64,000 bases of DNA from Anaerolinea sp. (lineage in GTDB: Bacteria > Chloroflexota > Anaerolineae > Anaerolineales > Anaerolineaceae). Of this stretch, positions 8,404-17,392 are shown in pieces. The notes beneath the pieces are model-generated. The model was not told where the DNA came from, made no database searches, and saw only the letters and a list, made by a program, of their open reading frames with translations. Made by a program: the position numbers and the translations under genes. Within the stretch, counting starts at the first letter, position 1. Every line of letters starts with the position of its first letter. Location of the stretch: assembly GCA_029975055.1 (NCBI GenBank), contig JARKPU010000067.1, positions 248,001-312,000 on the forward strand, in the 5' to 3' direction.

Positions 8404-10228
8404 CCATTCCGGCGACCGCCGCCCCGATTCCCTCCGCATGCGCATGCACGGGCGCAGCCCGGCCGTGCCAGGGCGAATCGAAAAGGCCCTGAACCCGCGC
8501 CGGGCGATGGCGCGCCTGTTCAATTACCTCAAGCCGTTCCGCCTTGCGCTTGGGCTGGTGCTGCTGCTGGTGGTGGCCTACACCCTGCTCGGGCTGGTCG
8601 GGCCGTACCTGATGGGGGTCGCCATCGACCGCTTCATCGGCAGCAAGGATGCCGCCGGGCTGGTGCGCACCGCGCTGCTCATGCTGGGGGTGTACCTGGC
8701 CAACAACGCTTTCCAGGCCGCCGCCAACTGGGTGATGGCGCGCATCTCGCAGCGCGCCCTCAAGCAGCTCCGCCGCGACCTCTTCGAGCACCTCCAGACG
8801 CTTTCGCTCAGCTTCTTCGACACCCACCCCGTCGGCGAGTTGATGAGCCGCCTGACCAACGATATCGACGCCATCAACCAGGCCGTCTCGCAGAACGTCA
8901 CCTCGTTGATCGCCAGCGTGCTTTCTATGCTCGGCATCCTCATCGCCATGTTCGTGCTCAACCCCTGGCTGGCGCTCGCCACCCTGCTGGTGGTGCCGAT
9001 CATGCTCTGGTTCACCGAGTTCGTCGCCAAATACACGCGCCGCGGCTTCCGCGAGCTGCAAAAGCAGCTGGGCGGCCTGAACGGCGTGATGGAAGAGGCC
9101 ATTTCCGGGCAGAAGGTGATCAAAGCCTTCCGCCAGAACCATTCGGTCATCGCCGCCTTCCGCGCCCAGAACCAGGCCGTGTTCTCGGCCGGGGTGACGG
9201 CCAATTCCTACGCCATGCTGCTCATGCCCCTCACCAGCGTGCTGGGGAATTTCTTCGTCATCGTCCTGGCCGGGCTGGGCGGCTGGCTGGCCTTGCAGGG
9301 GCTGGTGAGCGTGGGGATGATCGCCACTTTCATCAACTACGGGCAGAACTTTATCAACCCGCTGCGGCAGCTGGCCAACATGTATAACGCCATCCAGGCC
9401 GCCCTGGCGGGCGCGGAGCGCGTCTTCGATATCATCGACACGCCCCCCGAGACGCCGGACGAACCCGATGCCGCCCCCCTGGGGCGCATCGCCGGGCATG
9501 TGCGCTTCGAGGATGTGCGCTTCGGCTACCTGCCGGACGTGCCGGTGATTAAAAATATGACCCTCGAGGCCAGGGCCGGGCAGACGATCGCCCTGGTCGG
9601 CCCGACGGGCGCAGGCAAAACCACCATCATCAACCTGCTCACGCGTTTCTACGAGATCCAATCCGGCCGGATCACCATCGACGGGCGCGACATCCGCGCG
9701 GTGAAGAAGGCCGACCTGCGCCGCCAGCTCGGGCTGGTGCTGCAAGACACCTTCCTCTTCGCCGACACGGTGATGGAAAACATCCGCTTTGGCCGCCTGG
9801 ACGCGACCGATGAAGAATGCATCCGCGCCGCGCAGATCGCCGACGCCGATCACTTCATCCGCCAGCTGCCCGAAGGCTACCAGACGCGCCTCTCGGAACG
9901 CGCCGGCAACCTCAGCCAGGGGCAGCGCCAGCTGCTTTCGATCGCGCGCGCCGTTCTGGCCGACCCGGCCATTTTGATCCTCGACGAGGCCACCTCCAGC
10001 GTCGATACGCGTACCGAGGCGCGCATTCAAAAGGCCCTGCTGCGTCTGATGCAGGGGCGCACCAGCTTCGTCATCGCCCACCGCCTGAGCACCATCCGCG
10101 ACGCCGATAACGTGGTGGTCATCAACCACGGCGAGATCGTCGAACAGGGCAGCCACCAGGATCTGCTCGAGCGGCGCGGCTTCTATCACCACCTCTACCT
10201 CAGCCAGTTTAAAGGACAGGCGATATAA
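8396..10228 (+). CDS. ABC exporter half-transporter with canonical catalytic residues (heterodimer subunit 2)
   Basis: A 610-residue partner of the preceding gene. The start ATG at 8396 overlaps the upstream stop; the longer upstream frame is only a shadow of the first gene. A soluble N-terminal stretch of about 45 residues precedes the TM domain. Walker A is GPTGAGKT (402-409), Walker B LILDE with catalytic E531, and the signature is the non-canonical LSQGQ (506-510). The latter completes the degenerate site with subunit 1, whose LSGGQ completes the active site. Expected to sit in the cytoplasmic membrane as an obligate heterodimer exporting the ligand sensed by the upstream MarR. Confidence 0.93.
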   Translation: MSDHSGDRRPDSLRMRMHGRSPAVPGRIEKALNPRRAMARLFNYLKPFRLALGLVLLLVVAYTLLGLVGPYLMGVAIDRFIGSKDAAGLVRTALLMLGVYLANNAFQAAANWVMARISQRALKQLRRDLFEHLQTLSLSFFDTHPVGELMSRLTNDIDAINQAVSQNVTSLIASVLSMLGILIAMFVLNPWLALATLLVVPIMLWFTEFVAKYTRRGFRELQKQLGGLNGVMEEAISGQKVIKAFRQNHSVIAAFRAQNQAVFSAGVTANSYAMLLMPLTSVLGNFFVIVLAGLGGWLALQGLVSVGMIATFINYGQNFINPLRQLANMYNAIQAALAGAERVFDIIDTPPETPDEPDAAPLGRIAGHVRFEDVRFGYLPDVPVIKNMTLEARAGQTIALVGPTGAGKTTIINLLTRFYEIQSGRITIDGRDIRAVKKADLRRQLGLVLQDTFLFADTVMENIRFGRLDATDEECIRAAQIADADHFIRQLPEGYQTRLSERAGNLSQGQRQLLSIARAVLADPAILILDEATSSVDTRTEARIQKALLRLMQGRTSFVIAHRLSTIRDADNVVVINHGEIVEQGSHQDLLERRGFYHHLYLSQFKGQAI

Positions 10229-10249
10229 GTGTTAATCTCAAATTAATCC

Positions 10250-10277
10250 TTGACCCGCTATAATATTATGCTATTCT
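10250..10277 (+). promoter_or_regulatory. Candidate promoter for the cupredoxin gene
   Basis: TTGACC (10250-10255), a 16-bp spacer, and TATTCT (10272-10277) in an AT-rich stretch, giving a leader of about 125 nt. The overlapping TATAAT at 10258-10263 is an alternative -10 box without a good -35. Confidence 0.4.
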
Positions 10278-10411
10278 TTATCTAATAAATCCATTATTGT
10301 TTTACCGGCAGTAAGGGGGATTTGCCCATGGGTCATTTCTAGGCTGTAACGTCCCAAACCGTACAAAACCAGGCAGTTTTTAACCGTATATTGACATTTG
10401 GAGGTCTGACG

Positions 10412-10939
10412 ATGAAGACGATCGTGGCTGTTCTATTTGTGTTCCTCGTGGCGGCCCTGCTGCTGGGCGCCGCCTATTTGAAGGAAGAAAACCCCGCCGC
10501 GCTGGAGGTGAACGTCTCGCTGCGGGAATACCAGGTGGAATTATCGCGCCGCAACATCCCCGCAGGCGTGCCGGTGACGTTCCATTTCGTCGGTTCGGGC
10601 TCGATCCTTCATGAAGCCGTCCTGGAAAGGGCCGGCGCCAACGATGAGCCGCTCGAAAAAGACGGCGAAGAGCTGGAGGTGGAAGATGTTCAGCCCGGCG
10701 AGACGAGATCCGTCACCTGGGTGATCGACCAGCCGGGCATGTACCAGATTGCCTGCCATATTCCAGGCCACTTCGAAGGCGGCATGATCCAAACCTTCAA
10801 CGTGCGTTCGGGGGGCATGCTGGTCGCTTCGTTGTTTGAATACTCAGCCTATATCGCCGGCGGGTTGGGGGTGACCGCGCTCATCCTGCTCGCTTCGTTC
10901 CTCATCCCGCGCCTGCGGAAGAGCGCCAAACCGGCTTGA
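10412..10939 (+). CDS. Membrane-anchored cupredoxin (type-1 copper protein)
   Basis: A 175-residue protein with an N-terminal hydrophobic segment (4-22), an exported cupredoxin domain, and a C-terminal TM helix (about 147-166) followed by basic residues. Type-1 copper ligands are visible as H67 (ILHEAV) and the loop C115-x4-H120-x4-M125 in ACHIPGHFEGGM. It is therefore probably a periplasm-facing electron carrier tethered to the membrane, like the auracyanin-type small blue proteins of Chloroflexota. ATG 10412 is chosen because GGAGG lies 8 bp upstream; the TTG at 10391 is inside that leader. It stands alone after the exporter operon, so its redox partners are not evident here. Confidence 0.85.
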   Translation: MKTIVAVLFVFLVAALLLGAAYLKEENPAALEVNVSLREYQVELSRRNIPAGVPVTFHFVGSGSILHEAVLERAGANDEPLEKDGEELEVEDVQPGETRSVTWVIDQPGMYQIACHIPGHFEGGMIQTFNVRSGGMLVASLFEYSAYIAGGLGVTALILLASFLIPRLRKSAKPA

Positions 10940-11004
10940 GCCTGCCGGACGGGCTGGGCCAGCCTGGAGAGCGCGAGCAGGGCATCGCCTGTTCGTGCTC
11001 TTCT

Positions 11005-11436
11005 TTAATTCAATTCGTGCTCCGTCCAGTGCATGAGGATCTCATAGTACAGGCGGGTGTTGATGTTTTCCTGCCCGAGTTCAGCCTCGCTCAGGCTGCG
11101 CACCAGGGCAGCCATCGCTTCGCGCTGGGCTTCAAACTCGGCGATGACCTGCTCCTCGCTCTGCCCGGCGAAGCTCTCCACCGCGCGGGCGTTGAACGCA
11201 TCCACATCGTAATCCTTGAGCGGGTAGGCCGGGTCGAGGCGCATGCGGGCGATCTCACTCGCGCCGTCGCGCCACCAGCAAATCACATGCGCCAGCAGCC
11301 CGGCAAAGGAAGCATAACCCTGCCTGCCCAGGTAGGCCTGCTGCTCGGCCGGGGCAAGCCCGTGGTAGCGCCCCACAAACCCCTTCCAACGGTCATCCAG
11401 GCAACCGAGGAATTCCAGGCGTGTCTTCTTCTCCAT
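11005..11436 (-). CDS. ClbS/DfsB (DinB-like) four-helix bundle protein
   Basis: A small all-helical protein of 143 residues. The sequence RLEFLGCLDDRWKGFVGRY, the central FAGLLAHVICWWRDG and the end YYEILMHWTEHELN fit the DUF1706/ClbS-DfsB family within the DinB superfamily, which has a metal- or substrate-binding bundle. ClbS itself protects against colibactin; most relatives have no known function. The start at 11436 places GGGAGG 5 bp upstream; 11439 is the alternative. Monocistronic and convergent with the cupredoxin gene. Confidence 0.7.
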   Translation of the reverse strand: MEKKTRLEFLGCLDDRWKGFVGRYHGLAPAEQQAYLGRQGYASFAGLLAHVICWWRDGASEIARMRLDPAYPLKDYDVDAFNARAVESFAGQSEEQVIAEFEAQREAMAALVRSLSEAELGQENINTRLYYEILMHWTEHELN

Positions 11437-11470
11437 CATTCCCTCCCAATATCCCAAAACTATACTACAG

Positions 11471-12184
11471 ATGCCGTGGGCTGCGCTAAAATTACCTCCA
11501 GTGGCCCAAACCCTCCCGTCCCTCGATGTGCGCGCGCTCTACGACCGCTTCGATGCGCCCCTCACGGGCATCGACTGCGGCGCGATGTGCGCCCCGCATA
11601 ACCCCTCCGGCAAGCCTTTCTGCTGCGATATCTGCCTGGCCGTCCCGGCTGCTTACCGGCAGGAATGGGCTTACCTGCGCCGCGCCACCGGCCTCTGGCG
11701 CCCCTACCGCGGCGATGAATGCCCCGCCGACCCGACCGACCCGGCCGAGCTGCGCGCCTCCACCCCGCGCCACATGCGGCTGCTGGCCTGCCTGGGCCCC
11801 GAAAGCTGCCAACGGCCGTTCCGCGCCATCAGCTGCCGCCAGTTCCCGTTCTTCCCTTATGTCACCTCCGGCTACCGTTTCATCGGCCTGGCCTATGACT
11901 GGGAATTCGAGCCCGTCTGCTGGGTGATCAGCCACCTTGCCGAAGTCACCCCCGCTTACAGGGAGGAGTTTATCGGCCTGTATGACGGGCTCTTTGCCCT
12001 CTGGCAGGAGGATTTCGAGTGCTACGCCCTGCGCTCGGAAGAAATGCGCGCCCATTTCGCCGCGGAGAAGCGCCGCATCCCGCTCCTCCACCGCAACGGG
12101 CAGGCTTACCTGCTCAGCCCGCGTTCTGAACGCCTGCACCGGGTAGATCTCTCGCGCCTGCCCCGGCATGGCTTCTATGCCTGA
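11471..12184 (+). CDS. Cysteine-cluster protein, YkgJ-like
   Basis: A 237-residue protein with an N-terminal cluster C36-x3-C40 and C51-C52-x2-C55, then C84, C107, C113 and C122. The segment ESCQRPFRAISCRQFPFFPY resembles the R-P-x2-C-R-x-F-P signature of YkgJ-type Fe-S or zinc cluster proteins. The C-terminal part (from about 140) has mixed helical content and no motif I recognise. No Shine-Dalgarno precedes ATG 11471, but TATACT ends 4 bp before it; a second possibility is a leaderless GTG at 11501 behind TAAAAT. Function unknown; cluster binding is inferred from the cysteine spacing. Confidence 0.65.
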   Translation: MPWAALKLPPVAQTLPSLDVRALYDRFDAPLTGIDCGAMCAPHNPSGKPFCCDICLAVPAAYRQEWAYLRRATGLWRPYRGDECPADPTDPAELRASTPRHMRLLACLGPESCQRPFRAISCRQFPFFPYVTSGYRFIGLAYDWEFEPVCWVISHLAEVTPAYREEFIGLYDGLFALWQEDFECYALRSEEMRAHFAAEKRRIPLLHRNGQAYLLSPRSERLHRVDLSRLPRHGFYA

Positions 12185-12247
12185 TCGTTCTCATCCCTCC
12201 AGCCCCGGCCGCCGGGAATGGAGAGCCGGCACCCAAGGAGAAACCGC

Positions 12248-14077
12248 ATGACCAACCCCGCCCCCGCCTACCGCAACTTCACCGCCGCCATCTATGCCCG
12301 CGTGTACGAGGTGCGCCAGATGAGCGATCCGGCCTGGCTGCAGGAACGCTTTGATGTGATGAGCCGCTACATCAAAGTCGGCAAAGTGTACCTCGAAACG
12401 CACCGCGATATGGTGGTGGCCGATGAACCCACCATCCTGCAGGCCAAGCTCTTCTTCGAGAGCCGCGGCGTGCGCACCTCCGGCGGCATCACCGTCACCG
12501 TCAACGAGATGAACCGCTTCCAGACCTACTGCTACACCAACCCCGAGCACCGCGCAAAGCTCAAAGAGGTGGTGGAATTCACCGCAGGGCTGTTCGACGA
12601 GGTCATCCTCGATGACTTCTTCTTCACCAATTGCAAGTGCAGCTCGTGCATCCAGGCCAAGGGCCGTCGCAGCTGGACGGATTTCCGGCTGGAGCTGATG
12701 ACCCGGGCCGCCCGCGAGTTGATCATCGAGCCGGCGCGCGCCGTCAACCCCAACGTGCAGCTGGTGATCAAATACCCCAACTGGTATGAGCACTTCCAGG
12801 CCCTCGGCTTCAACCTGGAGACCGAGCCGCCCATCTTCGACCGCCTTTACACCGGCACCGAAACGCGCGACCCCGTCCACGGCGGGCAGCACTTCCAGCC
12901 CTACCAGAGCTACCTCATCTACCGCTTCTTCGATGCGGTCAAACCCGGCGCGAACGGCGGCGGCTGGGTGGACCCCTTTGCCTCGCATCACCTCGACCGC
13001 TACGCCGAACAGCTCTGGCTGACGCTCTTTGCCAAGGCTCCCGAGATCACCCTCTTCGACTTCCGCAGTCTGCAGCGCCCCATCCAGGAAGCCGACCGCG
13101 CCCCCTGGCAGGGCAGCGGCGCGAGCTTCGACTTTGACGCCCTGATCGGCCCCCTGCGCCTGCCGGACGGTTCCATCCCGCCCGATGTGACGATTTCCGC
13201 CGCCGCCGGGCGCGCCTTCGAGCAGGCCGATGCCGTTTTAGGGCGCCTCGGCAGCCCGCTGGGTGTGAAGAGCTACAAGCCATTCCACTCGCACGGCGAG
13301 GATTTTATCCACAACTACCTCGGCATGCTCGGCATTCCCATCGACCTTTCGCCCCGTTTCCCCGCCGAAGCGCCCGTCGTCTTCCTCGCCGAGTCGGCCA
13401 AGTTCGACCCGCAGATCGTCGAGAAGATCGAGCGCCAGCTCCAGGACGGGAAAGCGGTGGTCATCACCGCCGGGCTGCTGCGCGCCCTGCAAGAGCGCGG
13501 CCTGCGCGGCATCGTCGAGTTGGAGTGTTCGCCGCGCAAAGCCGCCGTGTCGGAGTTCCTCATCGGCTGGAACCGCATCTACAAAGCCGATGCGCCCATT
13601 CTGCTCTCGCAGATCGAATATAACACCAACGATTCCTGGGAAGAAGTTTCGGGCCTGGGCGGATACACCGGCTACCCGCTGCTGCATTCGGCGCGCTATG
13701 CCTCGGGCGTGCTCTACGTGCTCAACGTGCCGGATAACTTCACCGATCTTTACCGCCTGCCGCCGGAGGTGCTCGACCGCATCCGCGAGACCCTGGCGCA
13801 GGATCTTTTCGTGCGGCTGGAAGGCCCGGCCCTGGTGGCGCTCTTCGCTTATGATAACGGCGCGTTCATCGTCGAGTCGTTCCGCGACGAGCCCGCCGAG
13901 GTGCACCTCGTCACCGACGCCGCGGTGAAAGGCCTGCGCGACGCCCAGAGCGGCGAGCTGCTCGGCGGCGAGGAGACGCTCGACTGGCGCGGGCAGCCCA
14001 CCGGCAAGCGCCGCTTCACCGCCCGCCTGGCCCCTCACCAGTTCCGCCTGTTCGAGCTCGAGCCGCCCGCCGCCTGA
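12248..14077 (+). CDS. Putative TIM-barrel hydrolase-like protein, function unknown
   Basis: A 609-residue cytoplasmic protein without signal peptide, started at ATG 12248 behind AAGGAG. The N-terminal third looks like a glycosidase-type (beta/alpha)8 barrel: strand GKVYLETHRD, then EVILDDFFFTN with D122-D123, and a Cys trio C129-x-C131-x2-C134 just after them. The middle has strands such as APVVFLAESAKFD that suggest a glutaminase-like/beta-galactosidase trimerisation domain, and the C-terminal part has LAPHQFRLFELEPP typical of glycosidase beta-sandwich ends. The overall plan recalls GH42-like enzymes, but I cannot place it in a named family. The clustered cysteines near the putative active site are unusual for a glycosidase. 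Confidence 0.6.
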   Translation: MTNPAPAYRNFTAAIYARVYEVRQMSDPAWLQERFDVMSRYIKVGKVYLETHRDMVVADEPTILQAKLFFESRGVRTSGGITVTVNEMNRFQTYCYTNPEHRAKLKEVVEFTAGLFDEVILDDFFFTNCKCSSCIQAKGRRSWTDFRLELMTRAARELIIEPARAVNPNVQLVIKYPNWYEHFQALGFNLETEPPIFDRLYTGTETRDPVHGGQHFQPYQSYLIYRFFDAVKPGANGGGWVDPFASHHLDRYAEQLWLTLFAKAPEITLFDFRSLQRPIQEADRAPWQGSGASFDFDALIGPLRLPDGSIPPDVTISAAAGRAFEQADAVLGRLGSPLGVKSYKPFHSHGEDFIHNYLGMLGIPIDLSPRFPAEAPVVFLAESAKFDPQIVEKIERQLQDGKAVVITAGLLRALQERGLRGIVELECSPRKAAVSEFLIGWNRIYKADAPILLSQIEYNTNDSWEEVSGLGGYTGYPLLHSARYASGVLYVLNVPDNFTDLYRLPPEVLDRIRETLAQDLFVRLEGPALVALFAYDNGAFIVESFRDEPAEVHLVTDAAVKGLRDAQSGELLGGEETLDWRGQPTGKRRFTARLAPHQFRLFELEPPAA

Positions 14078-14100
14078 GCCGGGCAGGGCGGGGAATTCGC

Positions 14101-14913
14101 CTAACTGCTCGCGCTGTTATACTGGCGCAGCCCCTTGCTCCACAGCCTGCGCACCAGGTAGAGCAGCAGGAAGGGCAGCGCCAGCGCCCAGGCCAGGTAG
14201 AGCGGCGGCATCTTCCCCAGCACCACCATCGGCGGGAAGTTGGTGATCACAAAGATCGGCACGATGAACACCCCCACCGCCACGATCCAGCGGTTGTAGA
14301 TATCCATCGGCATGTTGTTGAAATCCCAGAAGGAATCGGTGATTTCGGCGATGGCGGAGGTGTTCATCAGCCAGAAGCTGAGGATCTGCGGCAGCAGGAA
14401 CAGGCTGTAGCTGACCAGCGCGCTGACCACGAAGAAAGCCAGGTAACCGCCCAGCGTCGCCAGCGTCACCGGGATGTGAAGGCGGCTCCAGGCAATCGCC
14501 ACCATCACCGCCCCGGCGATCATATCCACGCTGAAGATGGTCACATCGGCCTGGCGCAGCGTGGCCATGAACTGCAGCGACACCGGCTTGGTGAGCAGCA
14601 AATCGAGGTCGCCGTCTTTGATCTTCGGGCGCAGCTGGTACATGTTGATCATGAACATCCCGGCGTAGATGCCGGTCATCGCCACAAAGGTGCCGATGAA
14701 GAGCAGAATTTCATCCGGCGAAAGCCCGTGGATCGTCACCCCAGAGCGGTAAACCACCACCACGTAAGAGAGCTTCACCAGCAGGTAACCGCCTTCCATC
14801 GCCAGGTTGCCGATGAAGTTGAAGCGATATTCCATCTGCGCCATCACGCTGTTCTTGACGAACAGGAGGTAAATGAGCGCATGCTTCTTGATTTCGCGGA
14901 GAATGGCGCGCAT
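14101..14913 (-). CDS. ABC-2 type permease (COG3694/COG4587-like), exporter copy 1
   Basis: A 270-residue integral membrane protein with about six TM helices and the ABC2_membrane_6 style N-terminus QMEYRFNFIGNLAMEGGYLL. A cytoplasmic loop ...LRPKIKDGDLDLLLTKP matches the D-G-x-L-D-x-L-L-x-K/R-P motif of this permease family. Third gene of an ATPase-permease-permease operon, 1 bp after its partner. The exported substrate is unknown. A paralogous operon lies at 25464-28035. Confidence 0.85.
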   Translation of the reverse strand: MRAILREIKKHALIYLLFVKNSVMAQMEYRFNFIGNLAMEGGYLLVKLSYVVVVYRSGVTIHGLSPDEILLFIGTFVAMTGIYAGMFMINMYQLRPKIKDGDLDLLLTKPVSLQFMATLRQADVTIFSVDMIAGAVMVAIAWSRLHIPVTLATLGGYLAFFVVSALVSYSLFLLPQILSFWLMNTSAIAEITDSFWDFNNMPMDIYNRWIVAVGVFIVPIFVITNFPPMVVLGKMPPLYLAWALALPFLLLYLVRRLWSKGLRQYNSASS

Positions 14914-14914
14914 C

Positions 14915-15739
14915 TTAACCTCCCACCGCCACGTAGCGCCGCCCGCCCTCGCGCCACAGCACGCCGGAGATCAACAGGCAGGCCGCGATCCAGGCGCACT
15001 GCATCAACAGGCCCTGCAGCACGCCGTCCGCCGGGATATTGCCGTTGAGCACATTGATCGGGTAGTTGACGGTGTACTTGAACGGCAGCAGGTTCATCAC
15101 AGCCACAAAGCGCTCGCCGAACACCTCCAGCGGGAAGATGCCCCCGCTGAGCAGCACGGTGACGATGCGAATCCCCTCGTAAAGGAAGCCCACTTCCACA
15201 ATCCAGAAGGACATCGCGCTGAAGCAGTAGAAAATGAGGAAGTTGAGCGCCGTCGCCAGGACGAGCGTGAGCAAAAAGGCCAGGATGCGCGGAAACTCGA
15301 CCGTCACGCCCCAAAAGCGGTTGAGGCCCACGAGCACCAGCACCAAAATGCCCAGGATCATCGCCTGGTTGGGTACCTTCTGCCCGAAATAGCTCGCCAG
15401 GCGGTAAGGGAAGTAGCCAAGCGGCTGCACCAGGAACTTGCTGAACTTGCCCGATTTCACATCGTCCATGATCTCATACTCAAAGCCGGTGCGCACCAGC
15501 CGCGCCACCAGCCCCGCCATGAAGGTGTAGGCGATCATCTGGCGGTAGGTGAAGCCATAAACAACGCCCCCGCTCGAATTCTGGTAGATGGCCGTCCAGA
15601 GGAAGGTCTGGATGAAGATCGGGTAAGCCGCGCTGATCAACGAGATGAGGAAGTTCACCCGGTATTCCAGGGCCGTCTGGAAGCCAAGCTCGAAGGCTTT
15701 GACGTACTTCTGAACCCAACCCAGCCTACTATGCCACAT
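14915..15739 (-). CDS. ABC-2 type permease (COG4587/COG3694-like), exporter copy 1
   Basis: A 274-residue permease beginning MWHSRLGWVQKYVKAFELGF; this ATG at 15739 overlaps the end of the ATPase gene (stop 15729), whereas the 18 upstream in-frame codons are simply ATPase sequence. It has six predicted TM helices and a loop ...DDVKSGKFSKFLVQPLGY, the family's coupling-loop motif. Heterodimer partner of the 14101 permease. Confidence 0.85.
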   Translation of the reverse strand: MWHSRLGWVQKYVKAFELGFQTALEYRVNFLISLISAAYPIFIQTFLWTAIYQNSSGGVVYGFTYRQMIAYTFMAGLVARLVRTGFEYEIMDDVKSGKFSKFLVQPLGYFPYRLASYFGQKVPNQAMILGILVLVLVGLNRFWGVTVEFPRILAFLLTLVLATALNFLIFYCFSAMSFWIVEVGFLYEGIRIVTVLLSGGIFPLEVFGERFVAVMNLLPFKYTVNYPINVLNGNIPADGVLQGLLMQCAWIAACLLISGVLWREGGRRYVAVGG

Positions 15740-16718
15740 GCGCAGCCCCCTCGCGCTGGTAGAGCAGCGCGATGCCCTCTTCCACCGGCACATCTTCGAT
15801 GTTGAAGTCCACCACGGGCAGCCGGTCGAGGATGGCTTTCGAACGCTCCTTCAACTCGCTGCGCGGCACCTGCAAGGTGACGTTGAAATCGGCGTGCTCC
15901 TTCACCAGCCCAAAGGACTCGAGCTCCGCGCGGCCCACCACGCTGGAGAGCTGCAGTTTAATGACCTTCGACTGCGCGAACAGGTCGTTGACGCGGTTAA
16001 GGTCGCCGTCATAGACGATGCGCCCCTGGTTGATGATGATCACGCGCCGACATAAATCCACCACGTCATCCATATAGTGGCTGGTGAGCAGCACGGTGGC
16101 GCGCTTCTGCTGGTTGTAATACTTGAGGAACTCGCGAATTTTCACCTGCGAGAGGATATCCAGGCCGATGGTCGGCTCATCCAGGAAGATCAACCTGGGC
16201 TTGTGGATCAGCGCGGCGATCAGTTCCATCTTCATGCGCTCGCCAAGCGAGAGGCGGCGCACCTGCACGTTGAGCAGGTCTTTCACGTCCAGCAGCTCGG
16301 TCAACTCGGCGATGGTCGCCTGGTAAGTCTTATCGTCGATCTCGTAAATGCATTTGTTGAGGTAGAGCGACTCGTTGGCAGGTAAATCCCACCAGAGCTG
16401 GTTCTTCTGGCCCATCACGATGGCAAACTGCATTTTGAAGGCTTTACGGCGCTCCCAGGGGGTAAAACCGAGCACGCTGGCCTGCCCGCTGTTGGGGTGC
16501 AGGATGCCCGAGAGCATCTTGAGCGTGGTGGTCTTGCCGGCGCCGTTCGGCCCGAGAAAGCCGACCATCTCCCCCTCCTCGATGTGGAAGGAAATCTCGC
16601 GCACGGCTTCTTTGACCAGCTTTTCGCGATGGAAGAGGTTCTTGAAGGAATTGCGGATGCCCAATTCTTTCTTGTAATAATCGAAAGATTTAGATAGGCG
16701 ATCTACCGAAACGATCAT
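15729..16718 (-). CDS. ABC-2 exporter ATPase (COG4586-like), copy 1
   Basis: A 329-residue ATPase. Walker A is GPNGAGKTT, the Q-loop region is GQKNQLWWD, the signature LSLGERMK, and Walker B LIFLDEPTIGLD. The LSLGE signature and C-terminal extension (after about residue 235) are typical of the COG4586 group. ATG 16718 (MIVSVDRLSKSF) follows GGGGTGA; the upstream in-frame start at 16775 adds an unlikely hydrophobic stretch. It heads the operon 16718-14101 and diverges from the BMC operon across the 145-bp repeat array. Confidence 0.9.
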   Translation of the reverse strand: MIVSVDRLSKSFDYYKKELGIRNSFKNLFHREKLVKEAVREISFHIEEGEMVGFLGPNGAGKTTTLKMLSGILHPNSGQASVLGFTPWERRKAFKMQFAIVMGQKNQLWWDLPANESLYLNKCIYEIDDKTYQATIAELTELLDVKDLLNVQVRRLSLGERMKMELIAALIHKPRLIFLDEPTIGLDILSQVKIREFLKYYNQQKRATVLLTSHYMDDVVDLCRRVIIINQGRIVYDGDLNRVNDLFAQSKVIKLQLSSVVGRAELESFGLVKEHADFNVTLQVPRSELKERSKAILDRLPVVDFNIEDVPVEEGIALLYQREGAAHVA

Positions 16719-16904
16719 ATTCACCCCGCCAGAATAAGAGAACAAGATCACCATCGGGCATGGAAAAGCAGCCACCCCTGCCCGCGTGGCTGAGAACCGG
16801 CGTCAATTCGTGATCCTGGGGAAACCGGGAATGCTCGAAAACGCTCCCCGTACTGTAGTGTAGATCGCCCAACCTGTCAAGCATCGAGCAACGGGGAAGA
16901 TCAG

Positions 16905-17296
16905 TCGGCAGGCGCGGGCCTTGTGCCCACACTCCCCCTCCCGTAGCCCTCCCCCAAGATCGCGACGATCTTGGGGGAGGGTTGGGTGGGGGTGAGACGG
17001 GGGAAATTGCTGCGAGTCAAAGCGCGGGCCGCCCGGCCTCAACCGCCAATCGGCAGGCGCGGGCCTTGTGCCCACACTCCCCCCTCCCGTAGCCCTCCCC
17101 CAAGATCGCGACGATCTTGGGGGAGGGTTGGGTGGGGGTGAGCCGGGGGTAATTGCTGCGAGTCAAAGCGCGGGCCGCCCGGCCTCAACCGCCAATCGGC
17201 AGGCGCGAGCCTTGTGCCCACACTCCCCCCTCCCGTAGCCCTCCCCCAAGATCGCGACGATCTTGGGGGAGGGTTGGGTGGGGGTGAGACGGGCGC
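16905..17296. repeat. Tandem array of a 145-bp unit, nearly three copies
   Basis: Units start near 16905, 17050 and 17196 (period 145-146 bp; the last is truncated after about 100 bp). Each unit contains CCCTCCCCCAAGATCG, a 3-nt CGA loop and the exact complement, that is 16-bp arms (first copy 16947-16962 and 16966-16981). The copies differ by only a few substitutions, so the amplification is recent. The array fills most of the 16719-17392 gap between two divergent operons. No ORF or transposase is associated. Not CRISPR: repeat length and absence of spacers exclude that. Confidence 0.9.
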
Positions 17297-17326
17297 TCAT
17301 CCACCACCTTTGCACTCCAGGAAGAC

Positions 17327-17355
17327 TTGACCGGCAGGATGGAAAAGCGGATAAT
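17327..17355 (+). promoter_or_regulatory. Promoter of the microcompartment operon
   Basis: TTGACC (17327-17332), a 17-bp spacer and GATAAT (17350-17355) put the start near 17362, about 30 nt before the rpiB-like ATG at 17393. This supports that ATG over the in-frame TTG 17327 and ATG 17339, which lie in the promoter. Confidence 0.65.
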
Positions 17356-17392
17356 AGAACCAGGTCCCGCAGCCACTTTCCCTGGAGCGCCG

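Noticed and set aside
10391-10396. TTGACA as -35 box of the cupredoxin gene
   Set aside because: Only 16 bp upstream of the ATG and overlapping the ribosome-site region; no room for a -10 box and leader.
16905-17296. CRISPR array
   Set aside because: Period is 145 bp with near-identical full units and no unique spacers; no cas genes.
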